Assembly (NCBI GenBank): GCA_021399445.1
Contig: JAJTUQ010000001.1
Coordinates: 6,014,001 to 6,078,000 of the forward strand
Direction of reading: 5' to 3'
DNA from: Xylogone sp. PMI_703
Taxonomy: Eukaryota > Ascomycota > Leotiomycetes
Length of the DNA stretch: 64,000 bases
The position numbers and the translations under genes are program-made. Below are positions 46,701-58,868 of this stretch, piece by piece. A model generated the notes under the pieces. The model did no database searches, was not told where the DNA came from, and saw only the letters and a list, made by a program, of their open reading frames with translations. How positions within the stretch are numbered: position 1 is the stretch's first letter; every line of letters starts with the position of its first letter.

Positions 46701-49700
46701 CCTTCGTCTACAATCAGGCCAGCCCAATTGATACGGCGGAAGAAGTGTCTATTATAAGAATCAACTGGCGCTTCGTATGAAGTAACCACGACATGAGCCC
46801 TCATATCGGTACAACCATCTGGGAATAGTTCATACTCCATAGCCATGTCACGAGCCCGCTTGGAACCATAATATGCCACAACTCGTACGGTTGGTGCCCA
46901 GTGTTGTATTTCTCGGCGCCAGTTTGGACATGTGGAGTTTGGTGTTACCACGAGAAATGGCCAGCACTTATCGTCATTAACAACAGGAAATGATTTTGGA
47001 TATTATTTAGCCTACCTTTGGAGCGTCTTTAATAAGGGATGCGAGCATCGCAATAACTTGAATGGTTTTCCCGAGACCCATTTCATCGGCCAATATAACA
47101 TTCTTTTTCTGATGAAAATTGTAAAGGAGCCAATTGAGTCCGTCCATCTGGTATTTCATCATTTTCCCACCTGTAATTGCCGAAGGCTGCGCTTTCAGCT
47201 CTACATCGGCTTCAAAATCGAGTGATCTAAACGCTTGTGTATCTAATTTCATTGAACTTTGTGAACGCTGCTGAAATGTTCTTCCGGCTATATATTCATC
47301 ATATGCCGATTCGAAGTAACCCCAGAGAACCTCTTCATCTCTAGATGGGGGCGTTTCCCATACAGCTTCGTCATAGCTCAGCCCTCGGAATTTGACAAAG
47401 ACGGTCGAAACCTCGTCTATCAAAGATTCATCAGCTGCAGAGGTGTGGCGCCGACTCTTTTTATATTTGACATCAAAAATGATCTCCATTTGTAGATACT
47501 CCTCTGGAATCGCATCTTCCTTCTTCATTCTTGGAAGTAGGTTGATACCATCATCACGGCGAACGAAAGCCTTGCGCATGACAGCTACCGTGATACCCCA
47601 CACCCATGCTCCGGGCATCCATGTACACTTGAAATAGGATTGACCAGTCCATTTGACAAGATATTCTCTATCATCCTCGTTTACCATGTCTATGGTTGTG
47701 CCCGGTACATATGAGTTAGGATTTGATGGACGCCAAGCTACCAGTCCTTGAATTTTTGATGGCATGTTGGAGCAATCATTACATTTCCAGCTATCGTTAT
47801 ATTCAGCTAACCGTTCTTTTCGTAACTCTTCTATTTCCGTAGTGGTAGGTGAATCTTGCGACCGAGCCGGTAAATGTTCAAAATGGTAAGCTCGTCGGCA
47901 AAAGTCACAGCGAAATAAGACATTAGCAGCATTGCTGAGAAGATCTTCAGGCACTTCTGTTATTGGATCTTCTCCATTGTTTTGCTCTCGGAGCTTCTCT
48001 TCTTGTTTCGAGGTCTTCTTCGTAGAAAATGCGGAACATGCTTTTCCGGATTGCTTACAGATCTGACATATATCTAGTCGTGGAGCCAACGCATCCTTCT
48101 TCAATGCAGTTCCAACGCAGCGTCTGCACTGTAAGACAAAATTCCCAGGGCCGACTTTTGTGACAATGTGCTCTCTAGTGGTTCGAGGACCTAGACAGAT
48201 TTTGTGGATTGAAGTTGAACAGCCTTGGCACGGAATGAGCTGGCTTATACCCTTATTGGAATTCGTTCCCACGCCGTTACATACGTCACATATGTATCTA
48301 TGAAAACGATGGAAGATGGAGCCCTTAGGAACAGGCTGAAAAACTTCTCGAACACTCAAAGCCTTAGGTCCAGACCCTTCGGGAGTATCTTCAGCAAAGA
48401 TTTCCTCATCCACTCCAATCTCCCGCATGCTTTTATGGTTTCTATGGGCACGGCTCGAACGTCTCGTAGGTCTGGCGGATGGTTCAGGGGAAGAATTAGA
48501 GCTCATTCTTCGTGTTCTGTCTAGCGATTTTCTATTCCTTAGTCTCATAGTACCGTTGCTGGTCTTCTTCCGTCTGATATGTGCCCGACTGTAAGCTATT
48601 TCATCGTCACTTTCAAGTTGATCATTTTCAGCAAGCTCATCTGTCTGATCGTCTTCTCCCTCACTGTCCGAAATGTTAAACCGTTTCTGGCCGAACCTGT
48701 TACCAGTCGAAACTGTAGAAGATCGAGTAAGACGCCCATGACCATTTGATGTCGAAAGGTTTGCCATATTCTGCATAAGAACATCCGATTCAGAGTCATC
48801 AGAATCGGAAAAGTGCATTCCATTGAGCGATTCACGGTTATTGTAATGATTAGTCCGAAGTGCACCACTCCTACGGGTACGAGGTGCAGTATGTTTGCCT
48901 ACCCGGCGTCTCTTTCTGCTAGAACCGGCCGTGAGAATATCGTCATCTGAATCTGAGAGGAAAGCCGGACCTCCTTCAAAGTAGTTTTTTGGCTTCGCTC
49001 CCCTAGTACGCTTTCCTGCAGACGACGACATTCTGCTATTAGCGCTCGATCGGTCGTATCTTGATAGATCGAAAATGGTTTTTGGGCGATTCCTTTCTTT
49101 GGTACGAAACCTAAAGGCATCTAAGGCATTCTGACCGTTGTGCAGTTCAGTGATCTTGCTCAATGGTACCTAAAAATATAGATCCTCAGCATTTAGACGA
49201 AGAAGAAACTTCCCGTCATAGATTGAAAATGAATAGTTAAGCAGAACTAGCAAAGAAGTAGGTAAATATAACAAGTTTCAACTTCCTAGACATTAATGGC
49301 GAAGGAAGGAAGTCCCCGCATAATATATTTTTGATGCGCCTAGTAGTTGACCAAATGACTGAAAGTGAAGTCTGCTTGAACTTGGCACTTGCTAGTGTAG
49401 TCTGAAAAGATGAGCGGAAAGGCACTTTGATCCTGAAGAGTTCAGGAGCTGAATGCGGTCAGACTGTAGTTACAGATTCTCTCCAAAGATAAGGAGTAAA
49501 GTTAATGTGCCAAAGATGGAGTTCTGTGACTGAGTATTCATGTGTAAAGTCTCACTCTTTACCAGATATGAGCCCTGCTTAGAAATATCCCGAAGATGGT
49601 GAAGACACCTCTTTCAACTTGAATAGTTGGCCTAACATAAAAGATGTGATGGCCGAAATATGAGGCACTAGAAGGCTTATATTAAGAAATGAATAACTGA

Positions 49701-50076
49701 CCTCTTCCTCATCCCCATTTTCAAAACGCACTGTATACCAGAGTTCCCCGTCTGTATCCTCGGTCTCTTCCAACAAGCTCTCGACAGTGTCAGCTTCATC
49801 CCATTTCTCATACTCCCATGGTCGCTTGGGAACTGGTACTACCACAGCAAGTTTATCCGGTTTATACTGGTCATATGCAGATTCCGTTTCTGAGTGGTCT
49901 CCTTGTCCAGACATGCTGCGTCCTGGCTGATCATGATCTTCCGACTCTGAGTTGGACATGAGCTCCAACTCCTTCTCTGGGTCTATTTTCCTGGTTCCAT
50001 CTTCATAGACATGTAGTGGATCCGTATCAGAGCTGTCAGAGGCCGGTATCGTATAATTTGTTCTCCTGGATTTCAT
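43741..50076 (-). CDS. Mit1/CHD3-like chromatin remodeler with PHD fingers
   Basis: This SNF2-family ATPase is of the Mi-2/CHD3 type, resembling fission-yeast Mit1 of the silencing complex SHREC. The exons are 49702-50076, 47016-49169, 46621-46966, 46400-46553, 45767-46349, 45702-45716 (15 nt) and 45119-45646, then 45071 downward. Through exon 7 it is 1385 residues; the whole is about 1800. Two PHD-type Cys clusters lie at about 419-590 and a chromo-like strand at about 622 (YLVKWTGQSYFKCTWMPG). Motif I is [11 protein letters not shown] (about 819). Motif II is DEGQ rather than DEAH (about 932), and motif VI is SRAHRIGQ. The C-terminus has a Cys-rich knuckle (CILCQQYHPRNRCPL, GRCPRCGYKH). An intron of uncertain position at 44.2-44.4 kb is needed to reach it. 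Confidence 0.88.
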
Positions 50077-50815
50077 ATTGAATACTTAAGCCGGAGCGTA
50101 AGACGCTCAGGTCTAAATGATACACTATCCTCTTATTTACATCCATAAACAAAGACGGCGGATATAGATCTCTCATGGGATTTCTAATACTCCGAATTCC
50201 ACATATGGATCGCTTCTTAGGCTCAGCGGAGTAGTTTTTTATGTATACCCAATTAGGAAAGATGCCACATTAGACGTAGATGCATAGGGTGTCTGATTCT
50301 AACAGAATGCTAAAGTTATTAATGAGTAAGGGTATTCCGGAAGGATATGATCGCGTCGGCTTATCATGACTCCAACATCAGACATTGTCTTTGAAGTACT
50401 TAATAAGTTCGGAGAAGCAGGTACGCGACCAATTGCATTCACAAGCAGCAGACGCGACTGATCATCACAAAATTGGTCCGTGCGTCATTTCTCGACCGTG
50501 TAAAGTGCTTTTTCTTAATAAAAGCGGCCATCGTTTTCTGCTAGCAAGAACAATATTTTTCACACGGGGATACTAAAGTAATTAAGATCAATGATAATAA
50601 ATACAATATATATTCTTATAAATTTAAATAACTTATATATGTTTCTTTTGTCTTATTGTGAACGGATTTTACGCCCTGATTGCCCTTTGTGAAAAGTCTA
50701 GACCGGCTTTGAACGGGTTGGCTAAAAATTCGCTGTAATAAGTATCACCAAAGACCAATAAATTTTTAGCCGCTTCAACTACAAAGGGCAAATCTCTGCC
50801 GAATCTAGAAATGAG
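50077..50815. promoter_or_regulatory. Divergent intergenic region remodeler/MRM1
   Basis: This 739-bp spacer lies between opposed starts. Bases 50570-50650 are very AT-rich. A three-codon upstream reading frame (ATG AGA TGA, 50811-50819) overlaps the MRM1 start codon. No other feature is seen. Confidence 0.5.
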
Positions 50816-52510
50816 ATGAATAATATCATTCTTTCTAGAACTGCAAGTATAGTGAGAGCAAGATTGGCTGTGCAGCCCCATCTGTGCCATTCCGTGAGAT
50901 ATGTCTCATTGAACACTGCCATTAATCGTGGCCTTCGCCAATCCAAAGGTGTTGGATTTCGTGGAAGAAGGAGATCTCAATCTGAAGATATAGAAAGCAA
51001 CCTTACTCGTATATCTTCCAGTAGAATTAGTGGCAAAGATGCCAGCAACAATCCTTCACTAGAAAAGATAAGAGATCAACTTCGCAGGAGAGCTGATGAT
51101 GCATCATCTGTGAAGATACGGAAGGGGAAGAAAGTGATACGAGATGATGAGGAATGGCCGCGTAGGAGGTCGCGCGCAGCTAGATTCTACGACCCCAATA
51201 GCAGCTTTGGGAAGAAAAGCATTGTATATCAGAGGAAACTTGCGGACGGTGAAATCCGCGCAGATTCATTCTCAGCAAAGGACACCAGAAGAACCCCTGA
51301 CTGGGGTATTCATAAAAGACTACCAGCAGAAGACCGGCCACAGCGGTTATCCGGAAAGGAGAGTGGACAATACCATGGAAGGGAAGATACCACTGCAACC
51401 CAAAAGAGCTCAGAAAGAGATCGTAGGCGGCTTTCACAGCAGTCTGCAGATGCTTCTTCTGCAATAGCTCCCAGGTTCTCCAAGACGGCAGATAATCGAA
51501 TTCCAGTATCTATACCCTACACTACCCCAGCTTCGGAATTTCTTTATGGCACATCAGTCGTCGAAGCAGCTTTGAGATCCAACCGGGTTCCACGCCGCAA
51601 GCTCTATAAACTCTACATATACACGGGCGAAAATCGTGATAGAGTAGATCGTGACGCAGGGATTGAGCAGCTAGCAAGGAAAGTCGGGGTGGAAGTAGTT
51701 CACGCAGGTCCTGACCTGCTCCGTGTGATGGAGAAAATGAGTGGAGGGAGACCGCATAATGGATATATCCTGGAAGCATCACCTCTACCTAAGCTACCTG
51801 TGACAAGCCTAGGGGAACTTGTGAAGAACGAGGATATGATCACAGGATTCGAGGTTGAGTTAGACCACCAATCGCGAGAGGATGCTGCCATAAATGGTAC
51901 AGACAACTTCATCCCCTACCGACCTAATGTGACTGGTCGAAAGCCGTTTGTTCTACTATTAGATAGTATTGAAGAACCGGGAAATCTAGGCGGCATTATT
52001 CGAACTGCATCTTTTCTCGGCGTCACCGCTGTGGCAATATCGACACGGAGCAGTGCCCCTTTCACGCCTGTGGTTTTGAAAGCTTCAGCAGGGGCCTCGG
52101 AGACCGTGACGCTCTTTTCTGTTAGCAAGCCAGCTGGATTCGTGGCAAACTCAAAGCTCGCTGGGTGGAAAGTATATGCCGCTGTTGCACCCTCGCCTGA
52201 CACTTCTTCTAGAGTGGTAAACATTACCACTGCAGAATTGGAGGACCCTCTCTCAAATGACCCTTGTCTCCTCATATTTGGAAACGAAGGTGAAGGGATA
52301 AGATGGAACTTGAGAAGCAAAGCTGATGTTGAAATTGCAATTCAGGGGACAGCACAGAAGCACACGGTCAATAGCCTGAATGTTAGTGTCGCTGCTGGAA
52401 TCCTCTGCGATGCCTTTTTACGACGGAGAGATAAGGCGAAACATGGACAATTGGCAGAGAAGGCTGAAAGACAACTTAACAGCACGAGTACCGGAGGTGA
52501 CCTATTCTGA
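50816..52510 (+). CDS. MRM1: Mrm1, mitochondrial 21S rRNA 2'-O-ribose methyltransferase
   Basis: Mrm1 (Pet56) methylates a guanosine ribose in the peptidyl-transferase region of mitochondrial large rRNA. This is a single-exon, 564-residue SpoU/TrmH-type methyltransferase. The N-terminus LSRTASIVRARLAVQPHLCH is basic and acid-free, consistent with a presequence. About 200 charged, disordered residues follow. The substrate-binding domain begins near residue 240 (SEFLYGTSVVEAALRSNRVP). The catalytic SPOUT knot has motif 1 DSIEEPGNLGGIIRTA (about 382), motif 2 LIFGNEGEGI (about 486) and motif 3 SLNVSVAAGIL (about 520). All three motifs look intact. The linker is longer than in yeast Mrm1. Confidence 0.94.
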   Translation: MNNIILSRTASIVRARLAVQPHLCHSVRYVSLNTAINRGLRQSKGVGFRGRRRSQSEDIESNLTRISSSRISGKDASNNPSLEKIRDQLRRRADDASSVKIRKGKKVIRDDEEWPRRRSRAARFYDPNSSFGKKSIVYQRKLADGEIRADSFSAKDTRRTPDWGIHKRLPAEDRPQRLSGKESGQYHGREDTTATQKSSERDRRRLSQQSADASSAIAPRFSKTADNRIPVSIPYTTPASEFLYGTSVVEAALRSNRVPRRKLYKLYIYTGENRDRVDRDAGIEQLARKVGVEVVHAGPDLLRVMEKMSGGRPHNGYILEASPLPKLPVTSLGELVKNEDMITGFEVELDHQSREDAAINGTDNFIPYRPNVTGRKPFVLLLDSIEEPGNLGGIIRTASFLGVTAVAISTRSSAPFTPVVLKASAGASETVTLFSVSKPAGFVANSKLAGWKVYAAVAPSPDTSSRVVNITTAELEDPLSNDPCLLIFGNEGEGIRWNLRSKADVEIAIQGTAQKHTVNSLNVSVAAGILCDAFLRRRDKAKHGQLAEKAERQLNSTSTGGDLF

Positions 52511-52930
52511 TTGTACACTATTACATGGGTATGTTATTATTTTAACATCAAAGAGTTGGCCGTTTAGGAATCTCCTTCGGGACTCGAGCCAAAAGTTCAA
52601 GTTCATAGGTATTCTGTTAACCAATTAGACACTGTAGTTAAGTAATAATTCATATAGAGCTAAATAATCTTGTCATAATCATGCCTGTATTTATCATTCA
52701 ATCCCATTGTTAAAATGGAGTGGATATCTATATCTAATTCCTTGCTCGTTATGCCGTTGAAATTTTCCAAACGCCTACATCTGTTGAGAGCAGGGTATTT
52801 ATCCCCAAACTATGATTGTACGTTGAATGTACATTACCAACCGACCCACCACAATGCCACACTTTGTTGAATATCTCTTAAAGAATCAATCATATAGAAA
52901 AACATATAGTAGAAAAGAAAAGAAAACCAT
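52511..52930. other. Convergent intergenic region MRM1/C1-THF synthase
   Basis: This 420-bp spacer lies between two 3' ends and is AT-rich. No gene, RNA or repeat is seen. Confidence 0.4.
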
Positions 52931-55900
52931 CTAAAAGAGACCCTCAATCTCCCCCGTTTGGGTATCAACATCAACATTAAGATAGCCTGGGGCCGTTGGC
53001 AACCCAGGAATGGTCTGGATATCTGCTGCAAGAGCATATCTATGGGTATATTAGCCTGCTATCCAGGAGAGCATAAGCGATTTCAGATTGACTTACAAGT
53101 ATCCTGCGCCAACAGCAAGTCTTACATCTCGAATGGGTACTGTGAAGCCTTCAGGTGCACCTTTCAATTCAGGGTCATGCGATAAACTGTATTGTGTCTT
53201 CGCAATGCAAATTGGTAGGTTGCCGAATCCTTGCTCAGTGTATGTATCGACCTTCTTCTGTGCTAATTCGCTGAACTCAACTGCGGCAGCGCCATACATA
53301 TTCTTAGCAATGGCCTCAATACGTTCCTGAACCATCCCCTCAGTAGAGTAGAGAAGTTTGAAGTTCTTCTCCTTTTCGCTGGCAGCAACAACACCTTTCG
53401 CAAGATCCACGGCGCCCTTGCCGCCCTCAGCCCAGTGGTTCGCTGGAATAGCATCCTCTGCGCCAGCAGCAAGCGACTCCTCTCTAATCACATCGATCTC
53501 AGCTTGCGTGTCTGTCTCCATCTTATTAATGGCCACTACTACAGGAATACCGTATTGCTTGGCGTTGGAGATATGTTTCCTAAGGTTCACGCAACCTTTC
53601 CTTAGGATATCCACATTCTCTTCGCGGTAGACTTTGTCGAGCTGGGCACCAGGGGCAATTGGTGGGCCACCACCATGCACCTTGAGTGCTCGAACAGTTG
53701 CAACAACTACAACGACATCCGGAACGAGACCAGATGAGCGGCATTTGATGTTGAAGAATCGCTCTCCTCCCATAGTAAAGTCGAATCCTGCTTCAGTAAT
53801 CACAAAGCCCGCTTTGCTGTTGTAATCCTCATCTGGCTCAGTACCAGCCAGTTTCAAGGCAAGTTTGTCCGCCAGGACAGAGCTAGCACCAATACTAATA
53901 TTTGCAAAAGGTCCGGCATGGACGAATACTGGAGTACCCTCCAGTGTCTGCATGAGATTTGGTTTGATAGCGTCCTTCATCAAAGCCGTTAATGCTCCAC
54001 CAGCACCAATATCATCACAGGTAACTGGGTCGCCACTTCTTGAGGTTCCAATGACCATCCTACCCAGTCTTTCTCTCATGTCGTCCAAACCATTACTCAA
54101 CGCAAGAATGGCCATACATTCACTGGCTACTGAGATATCAAACCCTGTCTCACGGGACTGGCCTCTCTCTGTAGGGGCAGTGCCGACTGTAACTCCCCTA
54201 AGATGCCTATCATTGACATCCAACACACGTCTCCATGTGATAGTATCAGGATCAATATCCAACCTCGCAAAACGTCGGATCTCATCGGGTGTAAGATCGT
54301 CGGGATTGGTCTTATCAATACCCAGCTTCTTAAGACGCCGGAACATGATAGGTTGGAACTCGCGCTTTCCTTTCTTCACAGGAACCAGACGTTTATAAAG
54401 TGCCCCATCCTTTTGTGTGTTTTCGTGAAACATTCTAGTTTCAATAGCGGCAGCTAGGAGATTATTTGCAGCTGTAATAGCATGAATATCACCAGTCAGG
54501 TGCAGATTAAATTCATCCATAGGGATAACCTGACTGTAACCACCTCCAGCAGCACCCCCTTTGATACCAAATGTGGGTCCTTGGCTAGGCTGGCGGACAT
54601 TCGCAAATGCAATACGATTCAAATGAGCTGCGATAGCCTGTGTAAGACCCATTGTAGTGGTGGATTTACCTTCACCAAGAGGAGTTGGTGTAATTCCAGT
54701 GACAACAACATAGCGTCCATTACGACGATGCTCAAGTCGCTTGAGCAGAGTGAGGTCAACTTTTGCCTTGTATGCGCCATACGGTTCTAGCTCATGGGTC
54801 GCAATGCCAACTTCTTTGGCCACCCGAGTTATATTTTTTGGAATCTGTGCACGGGAAATAGCAATGTCCGATGGCACGGGGTTCTGAAGCTTCAATGGCA
54901 ATGGCAAAATGGCCCTTTGCTTCTGTCGCTCAAAGTAGGAAGTTGCTGAATCAACCACATTCTGCATCAACATCGCCACGGTCATAGGACCAACTCCACC
55001 AGGAACTGGTGTAATTTGAGAAGCGACCTGACTCGCTGATTCAAAATCCACGTCACCAACGAGCCTCTGACCAGATTTCTTGGTAGAATCAGGTATGAAA
55101 TTGGTTCCAACATCAATTACCACCGCTCCAGGCTTTATCCATTCCCCTTTGACAAAGTTTGCCTTGCCGATAGCTGCTACTACCACATCGGCACGTTTGA
55201 GATGTTCCTCGAGGCCTGTCGTCTGAGAGTGGCATACAGTAACAGTAGCATCGGCATTCTTAAGCAGATAACTTACAGGGCTTCCAACAATATCACTACG
55301 ACCGAGAACAACGGCATTTTTCCCCTTGAGATCCACGCCGGCCTCCTTAAGTAGCACCATCACACCCTTAGGTGTACATGGGGTAAACAGAGGATAGCCG
55401 CCCCGTTTTGCGAGCTCGCCAATGTTAGTGGTACCAAAGCCATCTACATCCTTCTCGTCAGATACTGCTGACGTTACGTTATATTCAGAGATGTGCTTCG
55501 GTAGAGGCAACTGCACGAGGATACCATGGACTTCGGGATCATAATTGAGCCGTGTGATGGCCTCAACAAGTTCGATTTCAGTTACATCTTCCGGGAAATG
55601 CAATAAATCACAGATAATCCCGGCCTATGCTTCAAGTTAACATGAGGGAAATCCAAAGTGTCAGAAGTAATTTTGGGAGGGTTTACCTCAGCAGCAGCCT
55701 TCAACTTCATGCGAACATAAGTCGCTACAAAGCAGGTCAGTATTGACTAAATTTCTACGAATAGCAGAACCTGGACGTACTTGAGTCAGAGCGATCGCCG
55801 ACTATGAATCACAAGTTAGCCATACAATTCTGATACTTGGGGTTTAAGGTATAGTAGGGGTTATCATACCCTGGATGATCTTGAGACATGGCTTATATCT

Positions 55901-56347
55901 TGGGTTGATCTTCTGCGCTGCCTCGATATCGGCGTGCAGACGCTCACGGATGCTCTGTGCGATCGCAGTGCCGTCAATTTTTTTCGCAGCCATGGCCGAT
56001 GATGTACCAGCAAAAGGCCTTCTGCTAGTGTGGGTGGGAGTCAAATAGTTCCACCACACGCAAGAGCTGGTAGTGATAAGGGAGGGCGTTTCTCCAGACC
56101 GAGAAATAAAGTGCTTCAAAGCTTTAGTACCCCGCGGCTGGCGGAGGTTTAGGTTGTGCCTGACAGCAGTGCTAAACAAGGCTGAGCCACGGCACAGAGA
56201 TTCCGACTGTGATAGGTATGGATTTGCTCCCAACCGTGATACTTCAAAAGCTCGCAGGTAGGATGAGGATCCAGACAGTAATTTTAGGTGGGCACTGGGC
56301 CAAGTAATACCTCGCCGTAACTGTGCACCAGCTCGCGTGAGATTCAT
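52931..56347 (-). CDS. ADE3: Trifunctional C1-tetrahydrofolate synthase
   Basis: This enzyme combines methylene-THF dehydrogenase, methenyl-THF cyclohydrolase and formyl-THF synthetase, supplying one-carbon units for purines, thymidylate and methionine. The exons are 55870-56347, 55781-55801 (21 nt), 55687-55724, 53097-55624 and 52931-53039, giving 1057 residues from 56347. The dehydrogenase/cyclohydrolase domain shows [20 protein letters not shown] (with the catalytic Lys), [12 protein letters not shown] and [14 protein letters not shown]. The synthetase has [16 protein letters not shown] (ATP loop) and [20 protein letters not shown]. The first 118 residues are basic and Ser-rich, like a mitochondrial presequence. 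The ATG at 55993 (MAAKKIDGT) would give a 939-residue form close to the length of cytosolic yeast Ade3. Yeast uses two genes (ADE3, MIS1). Confidence 0.94.
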
Positions 56348-57040
56348 TACCGCTGAGGAAAGTCCGAGTAATATTTTAAGGGCCGGTCTGGTGCAGCGGT
56401 GGCTGAGAGAAACGGGAAGGTGTGTAGCTAGAAGCAAACACCAACACCTAACGGGTCTGCGTAAAAGCGGCAGCCTCAATTGACACAAAACAAATGAAGC
56501 ACGATCCTGAGAGTGGAGGGCGAATTGAGTTCAAACAACAACGAAAAGGCAGTAGCAGCACTGGAAGCACGCCTCGAAGTGTGTGTATACTTGTATTATG
56601 ACTCAATTGCTAAGGCCCACATTGTATGGCAAACACACACCTCAATTTGTCCCTCCTTAGCCTATGACTACCACGCAATATAATCATCATCAACAATGAT
56701 GACTCTCTAAGACGCATTCGTACGAGTGATTGCAGCGGTCCCCGCTCCTAGTATTGCTATTCCGTGCTTGGGAGAATCTGTTTGTCCAGCCCAGTGCGCC
56801 ACAGTATACAGCGACTAGTCTTATAGTAGCTTAGCGCATTTTGGCGGGGCAAAACGATCTGATTGGATCCCGCCAACACACATTTCGAACCTCGAACTTT
56901 TGTGAGGTATGCGCACGAGAAGGTGGACCATTTTCGAATACCCTACTCCTGCATATATAAGACGCTGATACCACGGCTGATTATCCAAGCCATCGAATCA
57001 CAAGTATATTCTAAAACAGCTCCATTAGACAAGAATCAAC
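56348..57040. promoter_or_regulatory. Divergent intergenic region C1-THF synthase/eIF3i
   Basis: This 693-bp spacer lies between opposed starts. The synthase frame stays open upstream to about 56490 without an ATG, so a further 5' exon cannot be excluded. No RNA gene is recognisable. Confidence 0.4.
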
Positions 57041-58225
57041 ATGAGGCCTATATTATTGCAGGGCCATGTACGTTTCGAAAAATGTTCCCTAGTCTGGAAA
57101 TATTGTTCACAGTGGCTAACAAATGTCTACAGGAGCGAGCTCTCACCCAGATCAGGTTTGCGCATATTTTATACGGCCTATCGCACCTGTGAGGACTGAA
57201 AACTAACATTCTTCTAGATACAACAGAGATGGTGACATTATCTTTTCGACCGCAAAGGACCAGCATATCTGCGCCTGGTTCTCTCACAATGGCGAGCGAT
57301 TAGGAACATACCATGGCCACCAGGGTGCCATCTGGACTGTCGATGTAAACCCTACAACTACCATGATTGCCAGCGGAGCAGCAGATAATACTGTGCGATT
57401 ATGGGACGTAAAGACTGGAAAGTGCCTGAAAGTGTGGGAGTTCAACACTGCCGTCAAGCGAGTGGAGTTTTCGGACGATGGTTTACAACTCTTGGCAGTA
57501 ACGGAAAAGCGTATGGGATTTTTGGGCACAATAGTAGTATTCGATATCAACCCTGACGTCGAGGCTGAACAGTCGAGCGAGAGAGTCTTAACGATCACTT
57601 GTGAGGAAGCAAAGGCGACGGTTGCGGGGTGGAGCTATCTCGCGAAGTATATCATCGCCGGCCACGAGGATGGAACAGTATCACAATATGACGCGAAGGT
57701 AGAGCCCACTAGTATCTGCACAACTTGGTATGCCGCGCTAACAAAGGAGGATAGACCGGAGAGCAGCTTGACAACGTTCAAGCCCATGAGATCGATATGC
57801 CAATAACGGATCTCCAGTGGTCAACTGACAGAACTTACTTCATAACCGCATCCAAAGATAAATCCGCAAAGCTAATTAATGTCCGTGACCTGGAAGTGAT
57901 GAAGACTTATGTTACAGACACTCCCCTAAACAGCGCCTCCATAACACCAAAGAAGGACTTCGTCATCCTCGGCGGTGGACAAGCTGCCATGGATGTCACA
58001 ACCACATCCGCTCGTCAAGGTAAATTTGAGGCCCGTTTCTACCACAAGATTTTCGAAGAGGAGATCGGTCGTGTAAGAGGACATTTTGGTCCACTCAACA
58101 CGGTTGCTGTTAGACCAGACGGAAAGGGATACGCCAGTGGTGGTGAGGACGGATATGTCAGAGTCCATCAGTTCGATAAGGGATACTTCGATTTCACTTA
58201 CGAGGTTGAGAGGGAGACTAGATAA
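57041..58225 (+). CDS. TIF34: eIF3 subunit I (Tif34), WD40 translation initiation factor
   Basis: This is subunit i of eIF3, a seven-bladed WD40 propeller that docks eIF3b and eIF3g on the ribosome. The exons are 57041-57067, 57133-57155 (23 nt), 57218-57698 and 57755-58225, giving 333 residues. The two tiny first exons encode MRPILLQGH and ERALTQIR. The third intron must use the second AG (GGATAG) after the branch site, because the AAAG before it would leave an in-frame TAG; with it the protein reads [21 protein letters not shown] blades are seen at [53 protein letters not shown] and [20 protein letters not shown]. It is the second eIF3 subunit in the window. Confidence 0.95.
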
Positions 58226-58868
58226 ATCAGTTGGTTGGTTATGTGGACAAAAATAACTCAAGGACTGGGAATTAAGGAGAGGTTGGTGACTTCGTTTTTT
58301 ACGACCGGAATAGGGAAAAGAATTCCTCAATCATATGTAGATCATTAATGGAGTTCTGGTTCAGAGGTTCAATACTGTTCAATACTGTCCAAGAGTCTTC
58401 TCTACACCTGATGAAATATACCTGATAAAACTTTTTCTGTTTATTAACCACACCTCTAAGCTTATTAGTTTACAACCTTCAATGACGGAGCTGTACTGTA
58501 CAAATGTTCATGTTTGGTTTTGACTCTTGCTATATTTTTCCTCTATATCAGAAGGCATTTTGTCACCTACCAACAGAGACACTTCTAGCATTAAGTATCG
58601 CACATTTATTGTGCGCGGCTATCCAACACGGAACGCCACCAACTAAAGCAAGTGCTCAAATGTGCATCGTGCTACATACAAATTGACTATAGTTTGAACC
58701 ACAAATCCAAATTTAGCCTCTTAGGAATCAACATATGCTACGGCACCATTTTTTAAACTCCAATTGCCCTAACACCAGTCCGAAAAATGGTTTCCCACTA
58801 TTCCACCCTTGCTATTTCAAAGTATTGCAATCATTACAGAAAATTAACCCTTGCTAAGTTATGCCATC
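58226..58868. other. Convergent intergenic region eIF3i/forkhead gene
   Basis: This 643-bp spacer lies between two 3' ends. A ten-base unit TTCAATACTG is repeated in tandem at about 58369-58388. No gene or RNA is seen. Confidence 0.4.
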
